Shown in pieces: positions 44,667-53,982 of a DNA stretch of 64,000 bases (its first letter is position 1; every line of letters starts with the position of its first letter). The DNA is from an uncultured Geobacteraceae bacterium (GTDB lineage: Bacteria > Desulfobacterota > Desulfuromonadia > Geobacterales > Pseudopelobacteraceae): NCBI GenBank assembly GCA_903939115.1, contig CAJAFV010000071.1:1-64000 (forward strand), in the 5' to 3' direction. A program made the position numbers and the translations under genes. The notes beneath the pieces were generated by a model. It had not been told where the DNA came from, searched no databases, and saw only the letters and a list, made by a program, of their open reading frames with translations.

Positions 44667-45550
44667 TAATACTCCTTGAGGCGAGCTGCAGCAGCATTGC
44701 CAAAAAGACCACTCGGTTTCACAAAAAGTATGATGAGCATGATAGCAATCGAGACAACGTCTTTGTATGCGGCTGGAAGCGCCCAGATGCTGAACGACTC
44801 CAGAATGCCAAGTATCATGGCTGCAGCGACTGCGGCGGTGCTGTTGCCGAGTCCGCCGAGTATTGCCACGGTGAAGCCCTTGATCGCCAACTGGGAGCCG
44901 CTGTCATACTGGACATAGGTGATCGGGGAGACGATGCAGCCACCGAGGGCGCCGATGGCGGCGCTGAGCATAAACGAAAACGTCACCATATTCTGAGTGC
45001 TGATTCCGCAGAGCCTGGCGGCCTCGCGGTTGGCTGAGCAAGCGCGCATCTGTTTTCCGAGCAGCGTAAAGTTGAAAAAAATTCCGAGGAGGATAACCAT
45101 TATAGAGCTGATCCCAACCGCCCAGAACACTTGTGGTGAGATGAAAACGCCGCCAAGATTGACAGATGTTACCGAGGTGCCGGTGAAATACGGCAGGGCA
45201 GTCACCCCTTCACCCCAGATGTGAAGGGCCGTTTCACGAATGAGAATCGAGAGGCCGATGGTGATGATGATCATGCGGAGAACCGATGGTTTATGCAGCC
45301 ACCGGATGAAGACTATTTCAATCAAAGCACCGAAAATCATGGTAATTACAACTGCAGAAAGTATCGCAAGGGGGAGCGGCATATACTCTTTGAGGGTAAA
45401 CGCCGTCATGCCTCCCAGCATGACGAATTCACCCTGGGCAAAATTGATGATCCCTGTTGTGTTGTAAATAATATTGAAACCTATCGCCACGATGGCGTAG
45501 ATGGTACCGTAGGTGACTCCGGCAACAATATATTGCAGTAACAGTTCCAT
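44666..45550 (-). CDS. livH: Branched-chain-type ABC transporter permease LivH
   Basis: 294 residues, about eight membrane segments. The conserved IINFAQGEFVMLGG near residue 35 and the loop RACSANREAARLCGI are typical of LivH. It follows LivK after a 99-base gap that contains a strong hairpin, so its expression is probably lower than that of the binding protein. Confidence 0.93.
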   Translation of the reverse strand: MELLLQYIVAGVTYGTIYAIVAIGFNIIYNTTGIINFAQGEFVMLGGMTAFTLKEYMPLPLAILSAVVITMIFGALIEIVFIRWLHKPSVLRMIIITIGLSILIRETALHIWGEGVTALPYFTGTSVTSVNLGGVFISPQVFWAVGISSIMVILLGIFFNFTLLGKQMRACSANREAARLCGISTQNMVTFSFMLSAAIGALGGCIVSPITYVQYDSGSQLAIKGFTVAILGGLGNSTAAVAAAMILGILESFSIWALPAAYKDVVSIAIMLIILFVKPSGLFGNAAAARLKEY

Positions 45551-45573
45551 AAAAATGACACCCCTGGAGGCTC

Positions 45574-45602
45574 TGAAAAAAACACGGGGCCAAAGCCCCG
45601 TG
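45574..45602 (-). terminator. Intra-operon hairpin between livK and livH
   Basis: On the minus strand CACGGGGC, a short loop, GCCCCGTG and then a run of T. It looks like a partial terminator that lets most transcripts end after livK, raising the binding protein relative to the membrane parts. It could also protect the livK 3' end. Confidence 0.8.
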
Positions 45603-45649
45603 CCTAGGGAGAAATTCCGTAGTAATGCGGTTATGAGACGAGGTTCAAT

Positions 45650-46837
45650 TTATTTTTTCTTTTTAGGCTCGGCTTTTTTCTCTACCGGCTGATCCAGTAT
45701 TACGAATTTACCATTTTTAACGATCAGCATTTCGAACGCATCAATAGAAAGGCCGTTGTGGTCTGTAGCGGATAGGTTGAAAATTCCGCCGGTTCCGACA
45801 ATGCCCTTCAGTCCTTCAATTGCTGTTCTCACAGCTTCTTTGTCCAGGCTATTTGCTTTCTCAATACCTTTTTGCAGAATCAGCATCGCATCATACGCGT
45901 GGCCGCCGAACGTACTGGCTGCATCGGGTTTGAACTTCGTCTCGTAATCTTTTTTATAATTTGCCAGGATGGTTTTCTGCGGATGACCCTTCGGGAGAGT
46001 GTCTACAACCAGCAGGCGGCCGGCAGGAAACATGACGCCTTCAGCTGCTGCGCCGGCAGCCTCAACATACTTGATATTGCCAAAGCCATGACTCTGGAAT
46101 ATAGGCCCGGTGAAACCTATCTGGCGTGCATTCTTGATAACAATCGCCTGAGCAGGCTCTATTGACCAGTTGATAATCGCTTCTGCTCCGGAGGCTTTCA
46201 CTTTGGTTACTTCGCCGGTCAGATCGTTTGCCGCTTTATCATAGACTTCGTTACTGACAATCGTCAGGCCGCGCTCGACCGCAAGCTTTTCAATCTGCCC
46301 TTTGCCGGCATTGCCAAATCCGGAATTACTCGAGAGGACGCCTATTTTTGAGAGTTTCATCTTCTTGATCTGCTCCAGGATCTTGATAACGGCATCACTA
46401 TCTTTCTGGGGAGTCTTGAAAACATATTTCCCCACCGGATTAACTATCGCTTCTGCAGCAGCACAGGAGAGTAGAATAGTCTTTCCTTCTTCGGCGATTT
46501 TTTTGATTCCCATTGTTTCACCGCTTGTAGAAGGTCCGAGGATTGCAAGAACTTTATCCTCCTCAATCAACTGCTTCGCGAAGGAAACGGCTTTTTCGGT
46601 GCTGGCGCCGGTGTCCTTGATGATAAGTTCAATCTGCTTCCCTTTGAGGCCCCCCTTTTTGTTAATTCCGTCAACCAGCATCTCAAGAGACCTCGCCTCT
46701 GGTGCGCCGAGAAAAGAGGCGGGGCCGGTAACCGCAAGTAGAGCGCCGATCTTGACAGTATCTTTTGCTGCCAACACGGGCGAAACTGACCCAACAACCA
46801 TGAACATAAGTGCCATCAGAAGCTGTGCTGATTTCAT
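45650..46837 (-). CDS. livK: Branched-chain-type ABC transporter substrate-binding protein
   Basis: About 395 residues. The signal peptide (MKSAQLLMALMFMVVGSVSP, cleaved near LAA) is followed by the type I periplasmic-binding fold: IGALLAVTGPASFLG, GPSTSGE and GFGNIKYVEAAG. In anaerobic aromatic degraders such proteins often bind benzoate-type acids as well as amino acids, which fits the location, but the ligand is inferred. The C-terminus is lysine-rich. ATG 46837 has AAGGAG upstream; the frame is open to 46891. First gene of the operon, under motif copy 3. Confidence 0.9.
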   Translation of the reverse strand: MKSAQLLMALMFMVVGSVSPVLAAKDTVKIGALLAVTGPASFLGAPEARSLEMLVDGINKKGGLKGKQIELIIKDTGASTEKAVSFAKQLIEEDKVLAILGPSTSGETMGIKKIAEEGKTILLSCAAAEAIVNPVGKYVFKTPQKDSDAVIKILEQIKKMKLSKIGVLSSNSGFGNAGKGQIEKLAVERGLTIVSNEVYDKAANDLTGEVTKVKASGAEAIINWSIEPAQAIVIKNARQIGFTGPIFQSHGFGNIKYVEAAGAAAEGVMFPAGRLLVVDTLPKGHPQKTILANYKKDYETKFKPDAASTFGGHAYDAMLILQKGIEKANSLDKEAVRTAIEGLKGIVGTGGIFNLSATDHNGLSIDAFEMLIVKNGKFVILDQPVEKKAEPKKKK

Positions 46838-47164
46838 AACGCTTTCTCCTTTTCGTTTCATATTTGACCCACGGATAAATTTCGTCACCATATGGAATAG
46901 TTGCGACTTTTTTGACTAGAATTATATGCTGTACATTTTCCATTTTCGTGTATAGTAGCGACTATTACGTAAAGGAGTACCACTATACTATTTTAAATGT
47001 CAAGCTAAATGCTGTATCTAGTAAAACATAAGTTGGCGAAAACTGATGGCGCATAACATGCTGTAACTTTATAGTTTTAGTATAAATAATGATACAACTA
47101 TTATCAACACTATCGGTATTTATATTTAAACAAAACAGTTTATTATTTATAAAGGAGATGTCGC
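46838..47164. other. AT-rich divergent regulatory region
   Basis: 327 bases between livK (minus) and the Usp gene (plus), markedly richer in A+T than its surroundings. It holds motif copy 3 for the liv operon (46976-47003) and the Usp ribosome site (AAAGGAG). No coding frame. Confidence 0.6.
46976..47003 (-). promoter_or_regulatory. Promoter-like motif, copy 3 (liv operon)
   Basis: Read on the minus strand: TTGACA, eight bases, then AGTATAGTGGTACT (AGTA-N6-TACT palindrome). Its spacing is identical to that of copies 2 and 5. It lies about 140 bases upstream of the livK start and points toward it. Confidence 0.6.
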
Positions 47165-47974
47165 ATGGGAATAAAAGATATACTGGTGCATCTTGACGAC
47201 TCAGTTGCTTCTGAGAGCATACTTGATGCAGCAATCCTCTATGCAGCTAAACATAAGGCTAATCTTCGGGGATTGTTCCACGTGGCCACTACGTATTACG
47301 GACAACGCGATTTAGGAATCCTCCCCACTCGTGAGCGCCTGGAAACATCGTTCAGGGAAAAAACCGCCGCTGCCAAGGTCGCCTCCGGGTGGATATCCGC
47401 AGCCGCCGCACTGCGAGAGGAGAGCGCAGCAGATATCGTACTCATGGAGTCATACTATTCAGATTTGATAATTGTCGGGCAGCCGAATCCCCGCACTACA
47501 GGTTTGAATATCTCCATGGATCTGCCTGAGCACCTTGTGAAAGGTTCTGGCCGTCCGGTACTCGTTGTTCCCTATGCCGGATCATTTGAGACGGCAGGTG
47601 ATCGCATAATGATCGCCTGGCGGACCGGCCGGGAGTCGGCGAGGAGCCTGGCAGACGCACTGCCGCTTCTTGAAAAAGCTACTCATGTCTCTGTCGTAGG
47701 CATCGACGTTAAAGTTTTCAATAGTGACGAAAATCGTGAGATTACAAGTGTCAGCAACTATCTTGTCAGGCATGGGGTAACTGCTGAAGCTCACCATGAG
47801 TATGCCGGAGATCTATCAATCGGCGACACCATTCTCAATCTGGCCTGTGAGCAAGCTGCCACTCTACTGGTCATGGGGGCATGTGCCCTGAATCGCCGGG
47901 GAGCGCTCGAATTCAGTCCGGTCGCCCGGCATGTGCTCAAGCACCTGACCGTACCGGTTCTTTTCTCGCATTGA
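47165..47974 (+). CDS. Universal stress protein with tandem Usp domains
   Basis: 269 residues. Two Usp modules: IKDILVHLDDSVASESILDA at the start and GDRIMIAWRTGRESARSLAD (~142) for the second. The C-terminal ATP-binding pattern is partly kept (MGACALNRRGALEFSPVARH). Usp proteins bind nucleotides and help in starvation or stress. AAAGGAG precedes the ATG. The following transporter gene is 21 bases on, so the two are likely co-transcribed. Confidence 0.83.
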   Translation: MGIKDILVHLDDSVASESILDAAILYAAKHKANLRGLFHVATTYYGQRDLGILPTRERLETSFREKTAAAKVASGWISAAAALREESAADIVLMESYYSDLIIVGQPNPRTTGLNISMDLPEHLVKGSGRPVLVVPYAGSFETAGDRIMIAWRTGRESARSLADALPLLEKATHVSVVGIDVKVFNSDENREITSVSNYLVRHGVTAEAHHEYAGDLSIGDTILNLACEQAATLLVMGACALNRRGALEFSPVARHVLKHLTVPVLFSH

Positions 47975-47995
47975 CAAGCGTGTCCGGAGCCTTCT

Positions 47996-49231
47996 GTGAT
48001 ACCTGATTCAGATGAAAAATATTCTATTCACTATGGCTGGGTAATTATCGTCCTCGGCTTTCTGGTTATTTTTAACGCCCTTGGACTGGCCCGTTTCGCG
48101 TATGGGGTCTTTATCCCCGGCATGCAGAGGGGACTTGCCCTCAGTTATCAGCAGCTCGGCTTTATCGGTACCAGCAACTTTGCCGGCTATCTGTTCGCTG
48201 TCGTCGTTACTCCTTTTCTGATTCGACGCTTTAAGCACCGCGCCACCATTTCGGCCGGATTGTTACTGATAAGTCTCTGCATGTTTGTGATCAGTCGCAG
48301 TAGCAGCTTTGCCATGATATTGATTTTATTTACGCTGGTGGGGGTCGGCAGCGGTTTATCCAACGTCTCCATGATGGTGCTGCTGCCACACTGGTTCCAC
48401 AGTCAGCAGCGGGGAAAGGCTGCCGGAATTGTCTGCGGAGGGAGTGGGCTGGGGATTATCATCTCCGGTTTTCTTATTCCGTATCTCAACAGAAGTCTTG
48501 GCCTTGACGGCTGGCGCAGCGGCTGGTTAATCTTCAGCGGCATCTCTCTCGCAGTTGCCGCAGCTGTCGCGCTGTTCCTCCGCAACACTCCGGCCGAGAT
48601 GGGACTTGAACCTATGGGCAAAGTGGCCCCGGTAGCGACTGACCGGTTTAAACCCCGCGACGATAGCGGCAACGGGAGACTTCTGCTCCGCCTGGGCATT
48701 CTCTATCTTCTGTTTGGGGTAACCTTCATGGTGTACGGTACGTTTATTGTCGCCACAATGGTAAAAGAATTCGGGTTCAGTGAGGCAAAAGCGGGGATTT
48801 ACTGGTCATGGGTCGGCTTTTTCAGCATTTTTTCCGGAGTCGTGTTTGGAACCATATCGGACAGGATCGGCCGCAAAAAGGGGTTGGCCCTGGTTTTTCT
48901 GGTACAGGCAGCTGCCAATATCATGGTGGGCTTCGATTGCGGCACTACAGGCATTATCGTCTCGGTCATACTTTTCGGCGTGGCGTTTTTCGCAATTCCT
49001 GCCATTATGGCGGCGACTGTGGGTGATTATCTTGGCATTTCAGGTGCTGCCAACGCCTTTGTCATGATCACCATATTCTTTGCCATCGGCCAGACACTAG
49101 GTCCTGGCGGAGCCGGGATGATAGCCGGCATGACCGGTACGTTTACGACTGCATTTCTATTGTCAGCCCTGTTGACCGTTGCAGCGGCGGTTCTCGCCCT
49201 GTCGCTTCCCGATCCACCGGAAGCGTCGTAG
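47996..49231 (+). CDS. Major facilitator superfamily transporter
   Basis: 411 residues, twelve hydrophobic segments in two halves separated by a charged loop (~195-225). The loop between helices 2 and 3 (FLIRRFKHRATISAG) and the matching one in the second half (SDRIGRKKGLA) are the MFS signature A positions. The GTG start at 47996 has GGAG at good spacing. It could carry organic acids, given the catabolic neighbourhood, but no specific substrate can be read. Confidence 0.85.
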   Translation: MIPDSDEKYSIHYGWVIIVLGFLVIFNALGLARFAYGVFIPGMQRGLALSYQQLGFIGTSNFAGYLFAVVVTPFLIRRFKHRATISAGLLLISLCMFVISRSSSFAMILILFTLVGVGSGLSNVSMMVLLPHWFHSQQRGKAAGIVCGGSGLGIIISGFLIPYLNRSLGLDGWRSGWLIFSGISLAVAAAVALFLRNTPAEMGLEPMGKVAPVATDRFKPRDDSGNGRLLLRLGILYLLFGVTFMVYGTFIVATMVKEFGFSEAKAGIYWSWVGFFSIFSGVVFGTISDRIGRKKGLALVFLVQAAANIMVGFDCGTTGIIVSVILFGVAFFAIPAIMAATVGDYLGISGAANAFVMITIFFAIGQTLGPGGAGMIAGMTGTFTTAFLLSALLTVAAAVLALSLPDPPEAS

Positions 49232-49243
49232 TTTTAATAGCAC

Positions 49244-49270
49244 TTGACAGAAAATTTGCATTGCAGTACT
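49244..49270 (+). promoter_or_regulatory. Promoter-like motif, copy 4 (MoxR/CoxE operon, weaker)
   Basis: TTGACA at 49244-49249, seven bases, then TGCATTGCAGTACT at 49257-49270. The right half-site GTACT is kept, the left is degenerate. It lies 33 bases before the MoxR start, so the leader would be very short if the palindrome is at -10. Confidence 0.45.
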
Positions 49271-49302
49271 AAATTACCACAATTTAAAATGATAGGATAC
49301 AT

Positions 49303-50139
49303 ATGAAATTTACCGGAACAGATTCTTACATTGCAACCGACGACTTGATGCTTGCGGTCAATTCAGCCATGGTCCTCGGGCGCCCCCTGCTGGTCAAGGG
49401 GGAACCGGGTACCGGAAAAACCATGCTGGCCGAGGAGGTCGCCGCCGCACTCGGCATGCCGCTTTTTCAATGGCACATCAAATCTACTACCAAGGCTCAG
49501 CAGGGGCTCTACGAATACGATGCCGTGTCACGACTGCGAGATTCCCAGCTGGGTGACGACCGGGTCCATGATATTGCCAATTATATCGTCAAGGGCAAAC
49601 TGTGGGAGGCCTTTGAATCTGAGTGCCAAGCGGTACTGCTGATTGACGAGGTTGATAAGGCTGATATTGAATTTCCCAACGATCTGCTGCGCGAACTGGA
49701 TCGCATGGAATTTTATGTGTATGAGACCAGGCAATTGGTACAGGCAAAAAAACGGCCGATGATTATCATCACCAGCAACAATGAGAAAGAGCTGCCAGAT
49801 GCCTTTTTGCGGCGCTGTTTTTTTCACTATATCCGCTTTCCTGACCGGGAGACCCTGGAGCAGATTGTTAATGTTCACTACCCCGATATCAAGGCCACTC
49901 TGGTGAAAGAGGCTCTGGAGGTCTTTTACGGCGTCCGTGAAATTCAGGGGCTCAAGAAGAAGCCTTCCACATCGGAATTGCTTGACTGGTTGAAAATACT
50001 GATGTCAGAACAGATAACTCCAGCAGATCTTAACTATAATCGCAAGAACAGGAAAATACCGCAGTTACATGGCGCCCTGCTGAAAAACGAGCAGGATGTG
50101 CAGCTCTTTGATCCGGCTTCCCGCCGTTCCGCGTACTAA
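49303..50139 (+). CDS. MoxR-family AAA+ ATPase
   Basis: 278 residues: Walker A GEPGTGKT (~37-44), Walker B VLLIDEVDKADIEFPN (~110-125), sensor 1 IIITSNNEKELPDAFLRR. MoxR ATPases act with a von Willebrand A partner as chaperones that mature metal enzymes, for example Mo-CO dehydrogenase. The vWA partner follows 10 bases later. Within this island the likely client is a metalloenzyme of the aromatic pathway; this is inferred. Confidence 0.9.
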   Translation: MKFTGTDSYIATDDLMLAVNSAMVLGRPLLVKGEPGTGKTMLAEEVAAALGMPLFQWHIKSTTKAQQGLYEYDAVSRLRDSQLGDDRVHDIANYIVKGKLWEAFESECQAVLLIDEVDKADIEFPNDLLRELDRMEFYVYETRQLVQAKKRPMIIITSNNEKELPDAFLRRCFFHYIRFPDRETLEQIVNVHYPDIKATLVKEALEVFYGVREIQGLKKKPSTSELLDWLKILMSEQITPADLNYNRKNRKIPQLHGALLKNEQDVQLFDPASRRSAY

Positions 50140-50149
50140 CTCCCCCGCC

Positions 50150-51328
50150 ATGCTGCTCGATTTTTTTCTGCGCCTGAAAAAAAGCAAAATTCCGGTTACA
50201 TTGATGGAATTTCTTACTCTGCTTGAGGCATTGTCACAGCACCTTGCCTTTGGCAGCGTCGAGGAGTTCTATTACCTTGCACGGCTCTGCCTGGTAAAAG
50301 ATGAAACACATTTTGACGCCTTTGACCGGGTCTTTGCGGAACATTTTCATGGTATCTGCAATCCGCTTGAGGATGTTACCGGTACTATTCCGGAAGAGTG
50401 GCTGCGAAAGCTGACCGAGAAATTTCTCTCCGAAGAGGAAAAGCAGCAGATTCAGGCTCTTGGCGGGCTCGACAAGCTGCTCGAAACCCTTAAGAAGCGC
50501 CTGGAAGAGCAGAAGGAGCGACACCAGGGGGGGAGCAAATGGGTCGGCACCGGGGGGACCTCACCGTTTGGCGCCTATGGCTATAATCCCGAAGGTATCC
50601 GGATCGGCCAGGCCGAATCACGTCACCGCCGCGCGGTTAAGGTGTGGGACAAGCGTGAGTTCAGAGATCTGGATGGTTCTGTCGAACTGGGTACGCGCAA
50701 CATGAAGGTAGCCCTCCGGCGACTGCGCAATTTTGCGCGGGAGGGTGCTTTGGAAGAGCTCGATATGAGCGGCACAATACGGGCCACAGCCAAAAATGCC
50801 GGTTATCTTGACCTCCGAATGATGCCGGAACGGCACAACAAGATAAAAGTTCTCCTGTTTTTTGATGTCGGCGGTTCGATGGATCCGCACATAGAGTTGT
50901 GTGAACAGCTTTTTTCCGCCGCCCGCAACGAATTCAAACATCTCGAATATTTCTATTTTCATAATTGCATCTACGAACGGGTGTGGCGTGAAAATCGTCG
51001 CCGCTTTAATCAGCACTGTGCCACTCACGATTTGCTTCACCAGTTTGGCTCTGATTACAAAGTAATAATGGTTGGTGACGCAACCATGAGCCCGTATGAG
51101 ATCATATGGCCGGGCGGCAGCGTGGAACATCACAATGCCGAACCAGGGGCGGTCTGGTTGGAGCGAATTCTTGACCAATTCCGGAAAGTAGTCTGGCTTA
51201 ATCCCGCGCCTCAGGTCGAATGGCGATTTAATCAATCGGTCCAGATCATTGACGGGCTGGTGAAAGAGCAGATGTACCCGTTAAATATGGACGGCATAGA
51301 TCGGGCAATCAGTTACTTAAGCAAATAG
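50150..51328 (+). CDS. CoxE-like von Willebrand factor A domain protein
   Basis: About 392 residues. Helical N-terminal part with a charged region (~85-150), then a vWA domain (~235-392). The metal site reads DVGGS where the classic MIDAS is DxSxS, with a later Asp in VGDATMSPYEI; the change is common in CoxE-type partners of MoxR. It should work with the preceding ATPase. ATG 50150 (MLLDFFLRLKK) matches the family start though its ribosome site is weak; the frame is open from 50096. Confidence 0.87.
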   Translation: MLLDFFLRLKKSKIPVTLMEFLTLLEALSQHLAFGSVEEFYYLARLCLVKDETHFDAFDRVFAEHFHGICNPLEDVTGTIPEEWLRKLTEKFLSEEEKQQIQALGGLDKLLETLKKRLEEQKERHQGGSKWVGTGGTSPFGAYGYNPEGIRIGQAESRHRRAVKVWDKREFRDLDGSVELGTRNMKVALRRLRNFAREGALEELDMSGTIRATAKNAGYLDLRMMPERHNKIKVLLFFDVGGSMDPHIELCEQLFSAARNEFKHLEYFYFHNCIYERVWRENRRRFNQHCATHDLLHQFGSDYKVIMVGDATMSPYEIIWPGGSVEHHNAEPGAVWLERILDQFRKVVWLNPAPQVEWRFNQSVQIIDGLVKEQMYPLNMDGIDRAISYLSK

Positions 51329-51402
51329 TCACGTATGAAAGAGCTGCCAGGTCATACGTAATTCAAAGTGACGATGCTATCAATATTACCAAGATAAAAC
51401 GC

Positions 51403-51430
51403 TTGACAATAAAACAGGTAATATAGTACC
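51403..51430 (+). promoter_or_regulatory. Promoter-like motif, copy 5 (thiolase/had/dch operon)
   Basis: TTGACA at 51403-51408, eight bases, then GGTAATATAGTACC at 51417-51430. An extra half-site (AATATTACC, about 51382-51390) lies upstream. It is 73 bases before the thiolase start. This is the cleanest copy of the motif. Confidence 0.65.
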
Positions 51431-51502
51431 AAATTGCATATAAATTCAGGGAAAGCCCTTTTAATACATGAATGATCACCTGGACAGGTATGGAGGAGAG
51501 CT

Positions 51503-52714
51503 ATGGCAATAACTGAAGCATACATCTGCGATGCGGTTCGCACTCCGATAGGCAGCTATGGCGGCTCTCTGTCCGGTGTCCGAACCGATGACCTGGCAGC
51601 GCTCCCGATAAAAACCCTTATGGAGAGAAACAGGGCGGTTGATTGGGAAAGAGTGGATGATGTCATGTATGGCTGTGCCAACCAGGCTGGTGAGGACAAC
51701 CGTAATGTTGCCCGTATGGCCGGCTTGCTGGCCGGACTGCCGATGATCGTGGGGGGTGTTACTTTCAATCGCCTCTGCGGTTCAGGTCTTGACGCTGTTG
51801 GAACCGCTGCACGGGCAATCAAGAGCGGAGAGGCGGAACTGGTGATTGCCGGTGGCGTCGAGAGCATGTCGCGAGCTCCCTATGTTTTCGGCAAGGGAAC
51901 GACGCCGTTCTCCCGCGATGTGCAGCTCTATGATACAACCATCGGCTGGCGCTTCGCCAACAAGCTTATCAAGGATCAGTACGGTATCGATTCCATGCCG
52001 GAAACCGCCGAAAATCTTGCCTCTGACTACGGCATCCTTCGGGTGGACCAGGACGCTTTTGCGCTGCGGAGCCAGCAGCGGGTTGCCGAGGCGCTTGCTG
52101 CCGGGAATTTTAAAGATGAGATAATGCCAGTCGTGATACCCCGTCGTAAGGGTGGTGACCTTGTCATTGACTGCGATGAACACCCGCGTCCGGAAACGAC
52201 TCTTGCAGACCTGGCCGGTTTGAAAACCCCGTTCAAGGCCAATGGATCTGTAACGGCAGGTAATGCTTCCGGAGTTAATGACGGGGCGTGTGCCCTCCTT
52301 ATCGCCTCCGGAGCGGCAGCAGCACGGAACGGCCTGACACCGAGAGCGCGTATTGTTGCCATGGCAACGGCCGGCGTAGCCCCCCGAATAATGGGGATCG
52401 GCCCTGTTCCGGCAACCCGGAAGGTCTTGGCATTGGCCGGGCTCAGGCTCGACCAGATGGATATCATAGAATTGAATGAAGCTTTTGCTGTTCAGGCTCT
52501 GGCAGTGCTGCGCGATATCGGGCTGCCTGATGACGCCCCCCATGTCAACCCGAACGGCGGCGCTATCGCCCTGGGGCACCCGTTGGGAATGAGCGGCGCC
52601 CGACTGGCCACTACCGCCATGTACCATCTGCAGCGGACCGGGGGCCGCTACGCCCTCTGCACCATGTGTGTCGGCGTTGGCCAGGGAATAGCACTAATTA
52701 TCGAGCGGGTCTGA
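51503..52714 (+). CDS. Acetyl-CoA acetyltransferase/3-oxoadipyl-CoA-type thiolase
   Basis: 403 residues. Nucleophilic C92 in [19 protein letters not shown], the histidine motif [16 protein letters not shown] and the second cysteine in [10 protein letters not shown] are all present, so it is a complete degradative thiolase. It resembles PcaF-type enzymes; in this operon it would cleave the beta-ketoacyl-CoA formed after ring opening (3-oxopimelyl-CoA route). GGAGG precedes the ATG. An inverted-repeat element separates it from the next gene. Confidence 0.9.
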   Translation: MAITEAYICDAVRTPIGSYGGSLSGVRTDDLAALPIKTLMERNRAVDWERVDDVMYGCANQAGEDNRNVARMAGLLAGLPMIVGGVTFNRLCGSGLDAVGTAARAIKSGEAELVIAGGVESMSRAPYVFGKGTTPFSRDVQLYDTTIGWRFANKLIKDQYGIDSMPETAENLASDYGILRVDQDAFALRSQQRVAEALAAGNFKDEIMPVVIPRRKGGDLVIDCDEHPRPETTLADLAGLKTPFKANGSVTAGNASGVNDGACALLIASGAAAARNGLTPRARIVAMATAGVAPRIMGIGPVPATRKVLALAGLRLDQMDIIELNEAFAVQALAVLRDIGLPDDAPHVNPNGGAIALGHPLGMSGARLATTAMYHLQRTGGRYALCTMCVGVGQGIALIIERV

Positions 52715-52838
52715 CACTACGTCGCAATCAAACGATTACGTTGTTGGCTTCGTCGATAGCTCCTCAACGTACGGAACGTACGCCTCGGTCGCTATTCTCC
52801 TCGTCGCCTCGTACTCATTTTGATTGCAACTTGGTCTG
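52712..52838. repeat. Inverted-repeat intergenic element, copy 3
   Basis: Starts at the thiolase stop. Left ACGTCGCAATCAAACGATTA and right TTTGATTGCAACTTGG ends mirror each other; the interior GATAGCTCCTCAACGTACGG and CGTACGCCTCGGTCGCTATT are nearly the same as at 1356-1469. It may form a large hairpin in the operon transcript between thiolase and dehydrogenase. Confidence 0.72.
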
Positions 52839-52893
52839 ATGGCACGCCACACTTCACATTATTGAAAAAATAAAAGAACGGGAGGTTTTATTT

Positions 52894-53967
52894 ATGTCAA
52901 CAACAGCGTATCGCTGGTCGATGACCGCCGTGGGTGAGCCGATGGTAAAGAGTGTTTTTGAACTGCTGCCACCGGGAGCGAACGAAGTGGTCGTCGAGAT
53001 TGCCGGCTGCGGCGTCTGCCACACCGACCTTGGCTATTATTATGATGGCGTCCGCCTGAATCATGAATTGCCGTTGACGCTGGGGCATGAAATCAGCGGC
53101 CGGGTGGTTGCAACGGGGGACGGTGCAGAGACATGGCAGGGTAAAGCGGTGCTGATACCGGCGGTCATGCCGTGCGGTGTCTGCGAGCTCTGCCGTTCCG
53201 GACACGGTACGATCTGTCGCCAGCAGCAGATGCCGGGCAATGATATTCAGGGTGGTTTTGCCAGCCATATTCTGGTCCCGGTTCGCGGTCTCTGCCCGGT
53301 GGATGAGCATAAACTGAAGGCAGCTAATCTCTCACTGGCTGATATTTCAGTGGTAGCCGATGCCGTTACCACCCCATATCAGGCCGCTGTTCAGGCGGAA
53401 GTCCAGCCAGGAGATCTGGCTATTGTCGTCGGTATCGGCGGAGTTGGAGGGCATGCCGTTCAGATTGCCCACGCAATGGGGGCAACGGTAGTGGCCATCG
53501 ACGTTGATCAGGCCAAGCTAGACAATATGAAAAACTACGGCGCCGGACTGACCATCAACGCTAGAGAAGTCCAGGGGCGTGATATGAAAAAGGTCATCAC
53601 CGCCTTTGTCAAGGAAAAGGGGTTAACACAATTCTGCTGGAAAATATTCGAATGCTCGGGGACGGCAATAGGTCAGGAAACCGCCTATGGTCTTATGACC
53701 TATGGTGCGACCCTGTCGGTAGTCGGCTTCACCATGGATAAGATTGAATTGCGCCTGTCGAATCTGATGGCGTTCCACGCCAGGGCACTCGGCAATTGGG
53801 GCTGTCTGACCGAATTGTATCCGGCCGCTCTTGACCTGGTGCTGGATGGGAAAATCGCTCTGGCCCCGTTCATTGAAAAGCATCCTCTGGATGACATCAA
53901 TCAGGTTTTTGCTGCCGCCCATGAGCACAAGCTCACCCGCCGCGCAATCCTGGCACCTAACCTGTAA
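52894..53967 (+). CDS. had: 6-hydroxycyclohex-1-ene-1-carbonyl-CoA dehydrogenase
   Basis: 357-residue zinc alcohol dehydrogenase of the benzoyl-CoA pathway (BamQ in Geobacter). It oxidises the hydroxyl of 6-hydroxycyclohex-1-ene-1-carbonyl-CoA with NAD+. Catalytic zinc ligands sit in GCGVCHTD and LGHEISG; the structural zinc site has four cysteines (CGVCELC, TIC). The NAD loop is [18 protein letters not shown]. Close overall resemblance to the characterised Had family rather than general alcohol dehydrogenases, as in the [13 protein letters not shown] region. GGGAGG precedes the ATG; the hydratase gene follows after 15 bases. Confidence 0.88.
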   Translation: MSTTAYRWSMTAVGEPMVKSVFELLPPGANEVVVEIAGCGVCHTDLGYYYDGVRLNHELPLTLGHEISGRVVATGDGAETWQGKAVLIPAVMPCGVCELCRSGHGTICRQQQMPGNDIQGGFASHILVPVRGLCPVDEHKLKAANLSLADISVVADAVTTPYQAAVQAEVQPGDLAIVVGIGGVGGHAVQIAHAMGATVVAIDVDQAKLDNMKNYGAGLTINAREVQGRDMKKVITAFVKEKGLTQFCWKIFECSGTAIGQETAYGLMTYGATLSVVGFTMDKIELRLSNLMAFHARALGNWGCLTELYPAALDLVLDGKIALAPFIEKHPLDDINQVFAAAHEHKLTRRAILAPNL

Positions 53968-53982
53968 AAGGAGAATCAAGCG

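Noticed and set aside
47047-47063. Possible sigma-54 promoter before the Usp gene (GG-N10-GC)
   Set aside because: Only the GG and GC pairs fit; the rest departs from TGGCAC-N5-TTGC, and no activator site is visible.
51782-52627. Minus-strand frame of 281 codons inside thiolase
   Set aside because: Shadow of a complete thiolase with all catalytic motifs.
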